Positions 17,393 to 27,235 of a stretch of 64,000 bases of DNA are shown here, in pieces (the stretch's first letter is position 1; each line of letters opens with the position of its first letter). The position numbers were made by a program, and so were the translations under genes. The DNA comes from Aliiglaciecola lipolytica E3 (GTDB lineage: Bacteria > Pseudomonadota > Gammaproteobacteria > Enterobacterales > Alteromonadaceae): positions 1 through 64,000 of the forward strand of contig NZ_BAEN01000049.1 of assembly GCF_000314975.1 (NCBI RefSeq). Reading direction: 5' to 3'. Below the pieces are notes generated by a model. That model was not told where the DNA came from. It ran no database searches and was given only the letters and a program-made list of their open reading frames with translations.

Positions 17393-18184
17393 GTGATAAA
17401 AGGTTTTTTTCTACCCAGCGCCGAAGGCAACTTGTTTGTCAGTCAATATGGGCAGGCCAATCCGCAAAAAACAATTCTACTGCTTCCATCCATTTTTGAA
17501 GAGCTAAATCTGTGCAGGGCGGTCGTTACTAAGCAGGCAATTTACCTAGCTCGACAAGGCTATTGTGTTTTTTGTTTAGATTATTTAGGGACCGGTGATA
17601 GTGAAAAAGAGATCGAACAAGTCAATGTCACTACATGGAGAGAAAACATTGCTCGCGTACTGCAATGGCTGAAATCGTTAGAAATTAGCAGTATTTCCCT
17701 TTGGGGGGTGCGCTTTGGTGGATTATTGGCATTGACTGAATTGGTAGAGATTCAAAAAGTAATGCCAGTAAAGCAAGTTCTACTTTGGAAGCCAGTGACC
17801 AAAGGTAAACAGTTTATGACTCAGTTTCTTCGACTTAAACAAGCAAATAGTATGATGCAAGGGGAACAAAAAATTAATTGGCGAGATAAAATCTTATCTG
17901 GCGTCAATGTTGAGGTTGCTGGCTACACAATTACTGAAGATTTGCTCGGTTCGATTGATGGCTTAGAAGTTTCAAAAACACTTGAGATAACTTGCCCAGT
18001 CTCATGGCTGGAGCTTGCCAGCACTTCTGTAACACCTGCAGTTCAAATTCAAACTCAAGGATGGAATCAAGAGTACTTAGATATTAGAAGCATTGAGGGT
18101 ACTGCATTTTGGCAAATCCCAGAAATTTTTGAACAAAGTCAGCTTCACTTACCTACGTTTAATGCCTTGCAGGGAGAGCTTTGA
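17393..18184 (+). CDS. Exosortase A system-associated hydrolase 2-like alpha/beta hydrolase
   Basis: The sequence matches the hydrolase-2 type of exosortase (XrtA) polysaccharide loci: KGFFLPSAEGNLF at the start, LLLPSIFEELNLCR, then LDYLGTGDSE and LWGVRFGGLLAL. I use GTG 17393, because AGGAAG lies 5 bases before it and the predicted transcript would begin after ATG 17372. The alpha/beta-hydrolase nucleophile elbow reads G-V-R-F-G, so an Arg (residue 107) stands where Ser is expected and ordinary serine-hydrolase chemistry looks doubtful. The gene overlaps the next, hydrolase 1, by one base (TGATG), so the two are coupled. Their real substrate is unknown even in the described family. Confidence 0.8.
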   Translation: MIKGFFLPSAEGNLFVSQYGQANPQKTILLLPSIFEELNLCRAVVTKQAIYLARQGYCVFCLDYLGTGDSEKEIEQVNVTTWRENIARVLQWLKSLEISSISLWGVRFGGLLALTELVEIQKVMPVKQVLLWKPVTKGKQFMTQFLRLKQANSMMQGEQKINWRDKILSGVNVEVAGYTITEDLLGSIDGLEVSKTLEITCPVSWLELASTSVTPAVQIQTQGWNQEYLDIRSIEGTAFWQIPEIFEQSQLHLPTFNALQGEL

Positions 18185-19032
18185 TGACCCACGATATGCT
18201 TGAGTCAGCCGTTGTTTTTAGCAGTGAGAATTCTCAATTGATGGGAATATTGCATCAGCCGCAAACACCGATTAATACAGCCGTGCTTATTGTGGTTGGC
18301 GGACCACAATATCGAGTCGGCAGTCACCGTCAATTTGTGCAGTTGTCACGTGCCTTGGCAAAAGAAAATATTGCGTCACTCAGATTCGACTACACCGGTA
18401 TGGGCGATAGTGAAGGTAGTAAAAAACCGTTTGACGAAATCAATGAAGATATTAAAGCTGCATGTGATCTGTTGTGTGAGCAGGTTGGCATTGAATCTGT
18501 GGTGATTTGGGGATTGTGCGACGCAGCATCCGCAGCAATGATTTATGCTCCGCAAGATGATCGAATTACCGGCTTATTTTTGCTCAATCCATGGTTAAGA
18601 AGTGATGCTGCTATGGGGAAAGCCATGTTGAAGTATTATTATCTACAACGCTTATTCTCGAAAGAGTTTTGGTCTAAGCTACTACGCGGTAAAGTGAATG
18701 TGGCGTCGAGTATTGGTGATGCTAAAGGGTTTGTTGCGGATAGTGTTTCAAGTCAGAATAATCACCAACAAGACTATCAAACACGGATGCAAAAAGGCTT
18801 AGAAAACTTTAAAGGCAAGGTATGTCTCGTATTAAGCGGCATAGATCTAACTGCAAAAGAGTTTGAACAACAAACCATAAATAACAAAGCTTGGAAAAAA
18901 TTAAACAATAAGCAAAGCACAATTCATCGAATTTCAAAGGCGGATCATACTTTTTCAAGTGCAGAGTTTAAAAGAGAAGTAGAAAAATACACTGTGGAAT
19001 TTGTGAATAAAAACAAATTGTCTTGTGTTTAA
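18184..19032 (+). CDS. Exosortase A system-associated hydrolase 1-like alpha/beta hydrolase
   Basis: The 282-residue protein resembles the hydrolase-1 family of exosortase loci: VVGGPQYRVGSHRQFVQLSR (about 38-57), FDYTGMGDSEG and WGLCDAASA, with Cys112 at the nucleophile elbow instead of Ser, and a C-terminal HTFSSAEFK with a possible catalytic His. I choose ATG 18184 (GGAGAGC upstream) rather than the TTG one codon earlier. It is coupled to hydrolase 2. In described systems the pair accompanies exosortase, EPS and amidotransferase genes; no exosortase lies in this window. Confidence 0.85.
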   Translation: MTHDMLESAVVFSSENSQLMGILHQPQTPINTAVLIVVGGPQYRVGSHRQFVQLSRALAKENIASLRFDYTGMGDSEGSKKPFDEINEDIKAACDLLCEQVGIESVVIWGLCDAASAAMIYAPQDDRITGLFLLNPWLRSDAAMGKAMLKYYYLQRLFSKEFWSKLLRGKVNVASSIGDAKGFVADSVSSQNNHQQDYQTRMQKGLENFKGKVCLVLSGIDLTAKEFEQQTINNKAWKKLNNKQSTIHRISKADHTFSSAEFKREVEKYTVEFVNKNKLSCV

Positions 19033-19120
19033 TAGTTAGGCGCTGGCAATATAGCCGTCAAAAATTAGAAGCTTGTGCAACCTAACAGGCGTTCGCAGTT
19101 TTAAAAATATAGGATTTAAT

Positions 19121-21238
19121 GTGTCAAACAATAGTCGTCAACATTTTGTTTTAAGCACTCTAATACAGCTTATTTTAATTGCTCTAACAGTATCACTTAG
19201 TTACAGCTTCACAAAACATTTCGAAATCATACCTGACAGCATTTTGCACCTTCCTGATGTGTACGTTAGCCATGCTGATATGCTGCAAATAGTAAAAATA
19301 TTTGTGATTACATATGCGATTCAAATTGGCTTGGCATTTTGGCGAAATGGTACTAGTGCGTTTTCAAGTGCAAAGCGTTTTGCTAATGAATACATATGGT
19401 TTTTATACGCTTATACAACGGCCTCACTTTATCTTTTTATCGCCACCACCATAAATTACGATCCGCAGTTAATTGCCGCAATAGGCTTATTTTCAACTCT
19501 GTTTTATGTGTTGGCTTTTGTCATTTTACATAGCTTCTTATTTGGTGGTTCGTTATTGGCAAGTTTGGGTGGTGCAATCGCTGCGACATTCAAGCGCGTA
19601 TTCAGTGTCACCGGGATTTTGGCATTAGTGTACTTTTTAGTTCCACTTGCAATGGGCAAAGCCTTTACATCTGATCGAGATATCGCTAATGCAATTACGC
19701 AAGTGCGCATCTGGTTTAACCCCGTTGAAACTTCAGATTGGGGATTTAAAAACTATCTACCAAAACTAAAATTTGCTCAACCGGTATTGGTCAGAGAAGG
19801 ACCAGAAGGTAATGGCTCAGTTTACGTATTGGAGCGTGGTGGCAAAATATTCAAAGTCACAGATTTAAACAGTGACAATGCACAACTCGTTGTCGATGTG
19901 TCGGCTCTAATGGGTGAAGTTGAAATGGAAAATGGTGCTATCGGCTTTGACTTCCATCCTGACTATGCGCATTCGCAAACGCCTAAACCTTACCTTTATC
20001 TTTACTATACCGATACACGTGATGAAGCGTTTCAGCATAATCGTATCTCGCGATTTGAGATAAGCAGTGATGATGCAACGACTAATACTTCGACAGAGAC
20101 GATTTTATTCGATTTGATCCGCAATAAATCAGGTTTTCATAACGGTGGTTCAATGGAGTTTGGAACTGACGGATTCCTTTATATTGGATTAGGTGAAGGA
20201 GTACATCCTGCAGAAGCGACAACATCCGCTGAAGTATTAAGATCAGGTATCTTACGTATCGATGTGGATATGGATCCTGAAAAGAGCATGCCAATCGATA
20301 ACCCTATGGAATATGGAACAGTACAAAATTACTACATTCCAAAAGATAATCCTTTTTGGGGAAATGAAAATATTCGTAATGAATATTATGCATTGGGTTT
20401 ACGTAATCCGTTTCGGTTTAAATTTGATCCAAAAACCAATGATTTATGGTTAGGTGATGTAGGCTCAACCATTTGGGAAGAAGTAAATAAAATTGAAGCA
20501 GGTAAACATTATCAATTCCCTGTAGTAGAAGGACGAAGCGAAAGTGGAGTAAAAGCATGGGAAAGCTTGGACATTCCGCAACAAGGGCCTGTTTATACAT
20601 ACGAACATAATGCTTACGACAGAGCTGTCATAGGTGGAATAGTGAACCGTTCAGAAATGTATCCTGAGCTAAAAGACAAATACGTTTTTGCGGATAATTA
20701 TTCGGCAAAAGTGTTTGTCATGGATATTGATAAACCGCAAGTAGACAGCGTCGAACTTATTGCCAGAGCTAATCAGTACGCACAAAGAGGGATCAGTTCA
20801 GTTATTCAATTAAGTACCGGCGAAATACTCATTACCACTTTAGGCGCAGCGTCTGAACCTAGCGGTGAAGTGTTGCAACTAGTGCACGCAGACCAAGCTA
20901 ACGTGTTTAGAGAAGAAGTAGATAATACGCCTGAAGGATATGACCAAGCTGCGACAGCTGGTCTTTTCGCAGTAAATTGCGCTCGTTGTCATGGTGTTAA
21001 AGGTGACGGCAAAGGGCCTGACTCCGGCTTGTTGGGCGTTAAAATGCCAGACTTAACCTCACCCATATATCATCATAATACGGATTCGGCAGCTATTAAG
21101 GCTATCATTGTTGAGGGTGGGGCTGCTGTGGGTAAAAGTCCATTAATGCCACCTTGGGGGGGATTTTTAAAACCTAAGGAAATCGAGCATCTGGTGACTT
21201 ATATTGAATCTTTGCCTGATCAACATCATCAACATTAA
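19121..21238 (+). CDS. Membrane-anchored PQQ-type sugar dehydrogenase fused to cytochrome c
   Basis: The protein (705 residues from GTG 19121, TTG 19073 being a less likely upstream start) has three parts. Residues about 10-190 contain five hydrophobic helices. Residues about 225-590 resemble the soluble glucose/sorbosone dehydrogenase beta-propeller (FHNGGSMEFGTDGFLYIGLGEG; LGLRNPFRFKFDP; LWLGDVGSTIWEEVN). The C terminus is a cytochrome c domain with the haem motif CARCH at about 620-624 and a candidate distal Met at about 676 (LMPPWGG). It probably oxidises a periplasmic sugar or alcohol and passes electrons directly to its own haem and then to the respiratory chain. The fused membrane domain is unusual. 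An rho-independent terminator follows. Confidence 0.85.
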   Translation: MSNNSRQHFVLSTLIQLILIALTVSLSYSFTKHFEIIPDSILHLPDVYVSHADMLQIVKIFVITYAIQIGLAFWRNGTSAFSSAKRFANEYIWFLYAYTTASLYLFIATTINYDPQLIAAIGLFSTLFYVLAFVILHSFLFGGSLLASLGGAIAATFKRVFSVTGILALVYFLVPLAMGKAFTSDRDIANAITQVRIWFNPVETSDWGFKNYLPKLKFAQPVLVREGPEGNGSVYVLERGGKIFKVTDLNSDNAQLVVDVSALMGEVEMENGAIGFDFHPDYAHSQTPKPYLYLYYTDTRDEAFQHNRISRFEISSDDATTNTSTETILFDLIRNKSGFHNGGSMEFGTDGFLYIGLGEGVHPAEATTSAEVLRSGILRIDVDMDPEKSMPIDNPMEYGTVQNYYIPKDNPFWGNENIRNEYYALGLRNPFRFKFDPKTNDLWLGDVGSTIWEEVNKIEAGKHYQFPVVEGRSESGVKAWESLDIPQQGPVYTYEHNAYDRAVIGGIVNRSEMYPELKDKYVFADNYSAKVFVMDIDKPQVDSVELIARANQYAQRGISSVIQLSTGEILITTLGAASEPSGEVLQLVHADQANVFREEVDNTPEGYDQAATAGLFAVNCARCHGVKGDGKGPDSGLLGVKMPDLTSPIYHHNTDSAAIKAIIVEGGAAVGKSPLMPPWGGFLKPKEIEHLVTYIESLPDQHHQH

Positions 21239-21255
21239 TATTTACGTGAAGAACG

Positions 21256-21283
21256 AAAAAGCCCCAAAAAATGGGGCTTTTTA
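21256..21283. terminator. Rho-independent terminator (likely bidirectional)
   Basis: AAAAAGCCCC (21256-21265) pairs perfectly with GGGGCTTTTT (21273-21282) across AAAAAAT. The T run serves the dehydrogenase gene, and the A run on the other side gives a T run for the convergent fghA. Confidence 0.85.
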
Positions 21284-21318
21284 ATTTGTGCTAAATGGTC
21301 GTAAATCAGTTCATTTTT

Positions 21319-22172
21319 TTAGCGTTGCTCGAGTAAATACTTATGATGAAATCGTAAGTGTGACTCGATGAAACTGGCGATGAAAAAATAACTGTGATCA
21401 TAGCCAGGATGATAATTAACAATCGCTGGGTAGTTCATTTGTTTGGCGACATGCTCAAAAGGTCTGGTTAGCTTTTGACTTTGATAAAAATCATCATCTA
21501 AGCCCTGATCAATCAATATGGGTAACTGCATAAACTGACCTTGCTGTTGCAATAAACAACATGCGTCATATAGCTCCCATTCAGCTTCGTTTTCACCTAA
21601 ATAGGCGTTGAACGCTTTTTGACCCCAAGGACAATCAATAGGATTAACGATTGGAGAAAATGCTGAAATAGAAGTATATTTTTGCAAGTTAGACAAACCT
21701 AACGTCAATGCCCCATGTCCCCCCATCGAATGACCCGCCAACCCAGCTTTGGGAAGACAATTAAACGTTTGATTTATCAATCCAGGCAATTCATCCACAA
21801 TATAGTCATACATGCGATAATGGGAATGCCAAGGCGCTTGAGTCGCGTTTAGGTAAAAACCAGCGCCTTGGCCAAGATCATAACTTTCATCGTCTGCAAC
21901 ATCGTCGCCTCTAGGACTTGTGTCTGGGGCAACAACAATCAGGCCTAATTCAGCGGCAACGCGAGCGGCACCTGCTTTAGTTACAAAGTTTTCATCTGTG
22001 CAGGTTAGTCCACTTAGCCAATACACAACTGGCAGTGGCGTGTCTTGCTCTGCTTGTGGTGGTACAAATACACTGACGTTCATTGAACAATTGAGTACGT
22101 CAGATGCATGGCGATATCTTTGTTGATGACCACCAAAACTTTTTGCGGATGAGATTAATTCCAACGAAGCCA

Positions 22173-22173
<1 letters not shown>
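21319..22173 (-). CDS. fghA: S-formylglutathione hydrolase
   Basis: The 284-residue alpha/beta hydrolase matches esterase D/FghA throughout. The nucleophile elbow GHSMGGHG holds Ser149; Asp near 225 (GLDDDFY) and His near 258 (YDHSYFF) complete the triad; WLSGLTCTDENF (52-63) is family-specific. It hydrolyses S-formylglutathione to formate and glutathione, the second step of glutathione-dependent formaldehyde detoxification in the cytoplasm. Its ATG overlaps the stop of the upstream dehydrogenase by one base (TAATG), so translation is coupled. No FrmR-type repressor gene adjoins the pair. Confidence 0.95.
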
Positions 22174-23306
<1,133 letters not shown>

Positions 23307-23741
23307 TTACGTTTTCGGCGTACTATCGATTTGTTGGCATGTGCCTACGAATTCTATTGAACGTTCTAGCCATTTTATTTGCTCGATTTTATATCCATGT
23401 GGGCACATTTGATTAGATTCAAGTTCATTCTCTAGTCGTTTAATTGCAATATCTTCTAATTTCAGACGAGTTTCATTATCGATTGAAAACCTCGGAATTT
23501 GATGTTTAGTAGACTTTAAACCCATATTCGCAAATATACTGTTTTTTTGGTTACCAAACAGTTCTTCTGGGGGTAAAAACCAGGTCATTGAAAAAGCAAA
23601 TCCGCTACTTTGTGTTGTAATACGTTTATCAAAAACGTGCCTGACATGCAATTGCGATTCATCATTAGCAACACAACCTGTTAGCAAAACTAATGTGCTA
23701 AAAGTGAATATACTGATTATTCTGTAAAACGGTGCTTTCAT
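23307..23741 (-). CDS. Putative lipoprotein of unknown function
   Basis: The 144-residue product begins with a lipoprotein signal (basic MKAPFYR, hydrophobic ISIFTFSTLVLL, lipobox LLTGC with Cys23), so it should be acylated and membrane-anchored; Asn/Asp after the Cys (VAND) does not decide the sorting. The rest is mixed alpha/beta with no recognised domain. Two further cysteines, one near residue 112 (MCPHGYK) and one near residue 134 (GTCQQ), could form a disulphide. It is the first gene of the unit with frmA and fghA, 15 bases apart, but a role in formaldehyde metabolism is not evident. Confidence 0.65.
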   Translation of the reverse strand: MKAPFYRIISIFTFSTLVLLTGCVANDESQLHVRHVFDKRITTQSSGFAFSMTWFLPPEELFGNQKNSIFANMGLKSTKHQIPRFSIDNETRLKLEDIAIKRLENELESNQMCPHGYKIEQIKWLERSIEFVGTCQQIDSTPKT

Positions 23742-24070
23742 TTATTCAGCTAGCCTTGAGCATTGAAAGTGCGATTCATCTTCGCTGGAAAATCGATAAA
23801 GTTTAGAAATCGTCAGTCGATATTTTTTTATCTGACTGGTTTATTCGTTTAAAAAAACAGCGGCCTATTTAAGATCAAAAACCATTCTCCACTTTACTGC
23901 AATTGGCATGTAGTTTAAAACCCTGTTTGATTTTATTTTTGCTCGAAAAAGTCGTCACATTCGACATAAATTGGGTTAGTATATTAGCCCTAGTTTGAAA
24001 CCAAACTTTGTTTTATAACCTGAATATAAACGCTGTTAGTAGCGTATTTAGATCATTTGAAGGATGAATA
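23742..24070. other. Intergenic region of 329 bases with divergent promoters, no gene seen
   Basis: This region separates the frmA operon (minus) and a small outer-membrane protein gene (plus). It contains the short inverted repeat AGTTTG (23992-23997) / CAAACT (24002-24007), about 65 bases before the plus-strand start. No ORF, RNA gene or clear -35/-10 pair could be assigned with confidence. Confidence 0.5.
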
Positions 24071-24688
24071 GTGAAACTTTCTCGTTGTCTTTTTTTAGTC
24101 ACTTTGTTGTTTGTAAGTGGCCATGCAGTTGCGACAGACGATATGTATGGTAGTGCAATCGTAGGTTATGCCAAAACCGGATTTGATTCTAATAATACAA
24201 ATTCAGCCACCTATAAATTAGCGGTAGGCTACCAATTTCACGAGAAATGGTATGCCGAGTTTGGGTATCACAAACTATCTGATCAATCTCTGGTCGAGAC
24301 ATTGCCCACAACGATGGATGATTTGAATAATACCGACTTTGGACTGAATGCGAATGCATTAGGTTTTTCAGTTCTAGGAAAAGCAGGTAGTAACTATGGT
24401 GAATTATTTTATCGATTGGGTGTCTTAAATGTTGATATAGAGGGACAAAGTGTAACGAGTGCCGATAGTTGCGAATTTGGTGTCGCAGCGCCATTTACTT
24501 TAGAAAGTGGTGAAAATTACACACTGTGTGAATATGACGAAGGAATAGCTGCAGCACAAATCGGAATTGGATTTGATTTCTACATTGGTGTTAATTTAAT
24601 GCTTCGTACTGAAATAGAACATATACGTGGTCAACACGGTTTTGAACATAACGCAGCTTATGTAGGATTCAGATACAACTTTAGATAG
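24071..24688 (+). CDS. Small outer-membrane beta-barrel protein (OmpA/OmpW-like fold)
   Basis: The 205-residue product starts at GTG 24071, with AGGA about 7 bases upstream. It has a signal peptide (MKLSRCLFLVTLLFVSGHAVA), then alternating amphipathic strands (YKLAVGYQFHEKWYAEFGYH; LFYRLGVLNV; GIGFDFYIGVNLMLRTEIEH) and ends in AYVGFRYNFR, a typical barrel end. Eight strands would fit this length. It has no OmpA peptidoglycan-binding domain. Two cysteines, at CEFG and CEYD, could pair in an outer loop. Function beyond outer-membrane location is unknown. Confidence 0.75.
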   Translation: MKLSRCLFLVTLLFVSGHAVATDDMYGSAIVGYAKTGFDSNNTNSATYKLAVGYQFHEKWYAEFGYHKLSDQSLVETLPTTMDDLNNTDFGLNANALGFSVLGKAGSNYGELFYRLGVLNVDIEGQSVTSADSCEFGVAAPFTLESGENYTLCEYDEGIAAAQIGIGFDFYIGVNLMLRTEIEHIRGQHGFEHNAAYVGFRYNFR

Positions 24689-24742
24689 TTTTCTGATTTT
24701 CACCGGTGTTTTATTTAGCTTTTTGAGGCTAAGGAGAATTTT

Positions 24743-25000
24743 GTGAAAAATGAAGTCGATAGTCGTTTTATTCTAAATGTTTTCGAAAAAATTCGGGAAA
24801 AAGGAGAAACGGTAGACGGAGGACATCTTTTCCAAGGTGTAAAAGCATACACAGATCACGATGGCTACACGGTTTTTTTAGAAGATGCTTTGGTTAACTT
24901 ACGATTCGGATTTCATAATCAATATCACTTTGATTATGAAAAGCCGGAACACTTAGAACAGTTTGAAAAAAAACTAAAGGCCATCAGTCAAGCCGAATAG
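24743..25000 (+). CDS. Small conserved protein, DUF3081-like
   Basis: This 85-residue protein starts at GTG with AAGGAG nearby. Its pattern (FEKIREKGE near the start, then AYTDHDGYTVFLED, LRFGFHNQYHFDYE) resembles the gammaproteobacterial DUF3081 family as I remember it; this assignment needs a profile search. There is no signal or membrane segment, so it is cytoplasmic. No function is known. It follows the outer-membrane protein gene by 54 bases and is convergent with a pseudopilin gene. Confidence 0.65.
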   Translation: MKNEVDSRFILNVFEKIREKGETVDGGHLFQGVKAYTDHDGYTVFLEDALVNLRFGFHNQYHFDYEKPEHLEQFEKKLKAISQAE

Positions 25001-25009
25001 TAAGTTCGG

Positions 25010-25585
25010 CTAACTACAACTTAACGCGGCTCCTGAAATATTTTCATGAACACCATTTTTATCTGAGTCTTGACTCATTTTAACCCTTCCTTGTGGTGTC
25101 ACCGTTAATTCTCTTGCGTAAGTAGCTTCTTTGCTATCGTGACAAATTAGAATGCTCGATTGTGCGTTTGCCGAGCCGTTTGGATTAAAGCGGATAGCCT
25201 GACCCGGCCCAGTTACATAGTTGTTTTCTGAGATGAGTGAGGTAGCGACAAGAATATCTTCGTCATCGCCACGTGAGCCATTGCCGTCCTCATCACCAAA
25301 GACCATTTTCACCTGATTCCAGTTGGTCGAGCAAGTTGAGAAATCGGCTGTCGGGCAAACAATAGTATTGAGCTGTTCGTCTACCGCATTAGCTCTAGCG
25401 AATTGAATTACGCCACTTATTTCATTTATTTCAGCTACAATCCGGTTTTTAACGATAATGCCTTGTGCCGCCGGAATAGCGACAACCAATATAATAGCGA
25501 CAATCGCCAAACCTATCATTAATTCGACAAGCGTGACGCCTTTTTGTAAAGTATTGGGCATCATAGAGATGTTGACACTTTTCAA
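25010..25585 (-). CDS. GspH/FimT-type type IV pseudopilin
   Basis: The 191-residue protein has a class III prepilin leader: LQKG then VTLVELMIGLAIVAIILVVAIPA, with the peptidase cleavage glycine at 16 and the essential Glu at mature position 5. The following helix is N-terminal to a GspH/FimT-like globular domain with a conserved CPTADFSTCS segment and a C-terminal Cys. Such minor pilins prime type IV pilus or type II secretion pseudopilus assembly. The start is TTG 25585 with GGAG seven bases upstream. No other pilus genes adjoin it, so it is a stand-alone minor pilin; pilF occurs at 53,907. Confidence 0.85.
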   Translation of the reverse strand: MKSVNISMMPNTLQKGVTLVELMIGLAIVAIILVVAIPAAQGIIVKNRIVAEINEISGVIQFARANAVDEQLNTIVCPTADFSTCSTNWNQVKMVFGDEDGNGSRGDDEDILVATSLISENNYVTGPGQAIRFNPNGSANAQSSILICHDSKEATYARELTVTPQGRVKMSQDSDKNGVHENISGAALSCS

Positions 25586-25822
25586 AGATACTCCAAATGT
25601 TGTTGCGTTGACTTAATCAAAAGGCAAATATTACGATTAATGGATACAATAGCGCATTTATACGAATTTTGGGTATACAATTACACATCAAAGTATTGGA
25701 GAAAGTTAATTCTTAATCTCTCGAAATATAATTGCTCTGAATATAAATAAAATAAGAACATACGCGCTTAAAAAGACGTCATATCTAGCTTTAACAATCT
25801 AATTAATCATAAGAGACCTGAG

Positions 25823-26653
25823 ATGCACAAAAAAGCCATTTTAGATGAAATGCACGTACTTCCTGAAATAAACCCGCAAACTGAAATTGAAAGGCGAGTG
25901 GCTTTTATCCAAAATCAACTTACCTTATCTGGAATGAAAACGCTGGTTTTAGGGATAAGTGGAGGAATTGACTCTTGCACTTTGGGGCGTTTAGCACAAT
26001 TGGCGGTAGATGGATTAAACCAGCAATCGAAAGGCGGCTATCAATTTATCGCTGTACGTTTACCTTACAGTGTTCAAGCTGATGAAGACGATGCTCAATT
26101 AAGTATTGATTTTATTCAACCAAGCCAAGCTGTTAGCGTTAATATTCAGCCTGGAGCGGATGCAATACATGAACAAACTTGTAAATCATTAGGGCAGATT
26201 GGTTTGTTGCCGGAAAATGCGTATAAACAAGACTTTGTAAAAGGTAATGTTAAAGCGCGCACCCGTATGATCGTGCAGTATGAAATTGCGGGGATGATGG
26301 ATGGTTTGGTGTTAGGTACTGACCATTCGGCTGAGAATATAACCGGCTTTTATACTAAATACGGCGATGGTGCATGTGACCTGGTACCGCTATTTGGACT
26401 CAATAAACGGCAGGTTAGACAAATTGCCTCATATTTAGGTGCCCCTGAAAAAATTGTCACCAAAGCGCCTACCGCCGATCTCGAATCCTTGGAGCCGCAA
26501 AAAGCTGACGAACAAGCGCTGGGTATGACTTATGATCAAATCGATGACTTCTTAGAAGGCAAAGACGTTGATGCTGATGTAGAGTTGCGCTTAATTGAAA
26601 TATTCACCAAAACACAACATAAAAGAGTACCCATTCCTACTGTCTACGATTAA
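25823..26653 (+). CDS. nadE: NH3-dependent NAD+ synthetase
   Basis: The 276-residue protein is full length for the short ammonia-dependent form. The PP-loop SGGIDSC lies at 46-52, and [17 protein letters not shown] and LGTDHSAEN(ITGF)[10 protein letters not shown] follow, as in E. coli NadE. It adenylates nicotinic acid adenine dinucleotide and aminates it to NAD+, the last step of NAD synthesis. There is no glutaminase domain. It is followed by glnB after 172 bases; the window also has nadB (first step of the same pathway) at 30.5 kb. Confidence 0.97.
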   Translation: MHKKAILDEMHVLPEINPQTEIERRVAFIQNQLTLSGMKTLVLGISGGIDSCTLGRLAQLAVDGLNQQSKGGYQFIAVRLPYSVQADEDDAQLSIDFIQPSQAVSVNIQPGADAIHEQTCKSLGQIGLLPENAYKQDFVKGNVKARTRMIVQYEIAGMMDGLVLGTDHSAENITGFYTKYGDGACDLVPLFGLNKRQVRQIASYLGAPEKIVTKAPTADLESLEPQKADEQALGMTYDQIDDFLEGKDVDADVELRLIEIFTKTQHKRVPIPTVYD

Positions 26654-26765
26654 TTTAATAAAGGGGTTGGAATCGTCATTTAGGGTAAAACATTTGGCGA
26701 AACTTTGATTGGCATATTCAATAAACGTAATGTAAATTAAATGTAAAACGCATGCTGTATTATAA

Positions 26766-27164
<399 letters not shown>

Positions 27165-27167
27165 ATA

Positions 27168-27224
27168 GAAGTTCAGTTTGTAAATTCACTTTTATATATG
27201 ATGAATTTATACGCACTGAACTTC
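27168..27224. terminator. Long hairpin between convergent glnB and slyD
   Basis: GAAGTTCAGT (27168-27177) pairs with ACTGAACTTC (27215-27224); inside it GTAAATTCA pairs with TGAATTTA-AC with one bulge, giving a stem of about 20 pairs around an AT-rich loop. It starts 4 bases after the glnB stop and ends 12 bases before the 3' end of slyD, so it may end both transcripts. Confidence 0.7.
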
Positions 27225-27235
27225 TTCAATCGTTT

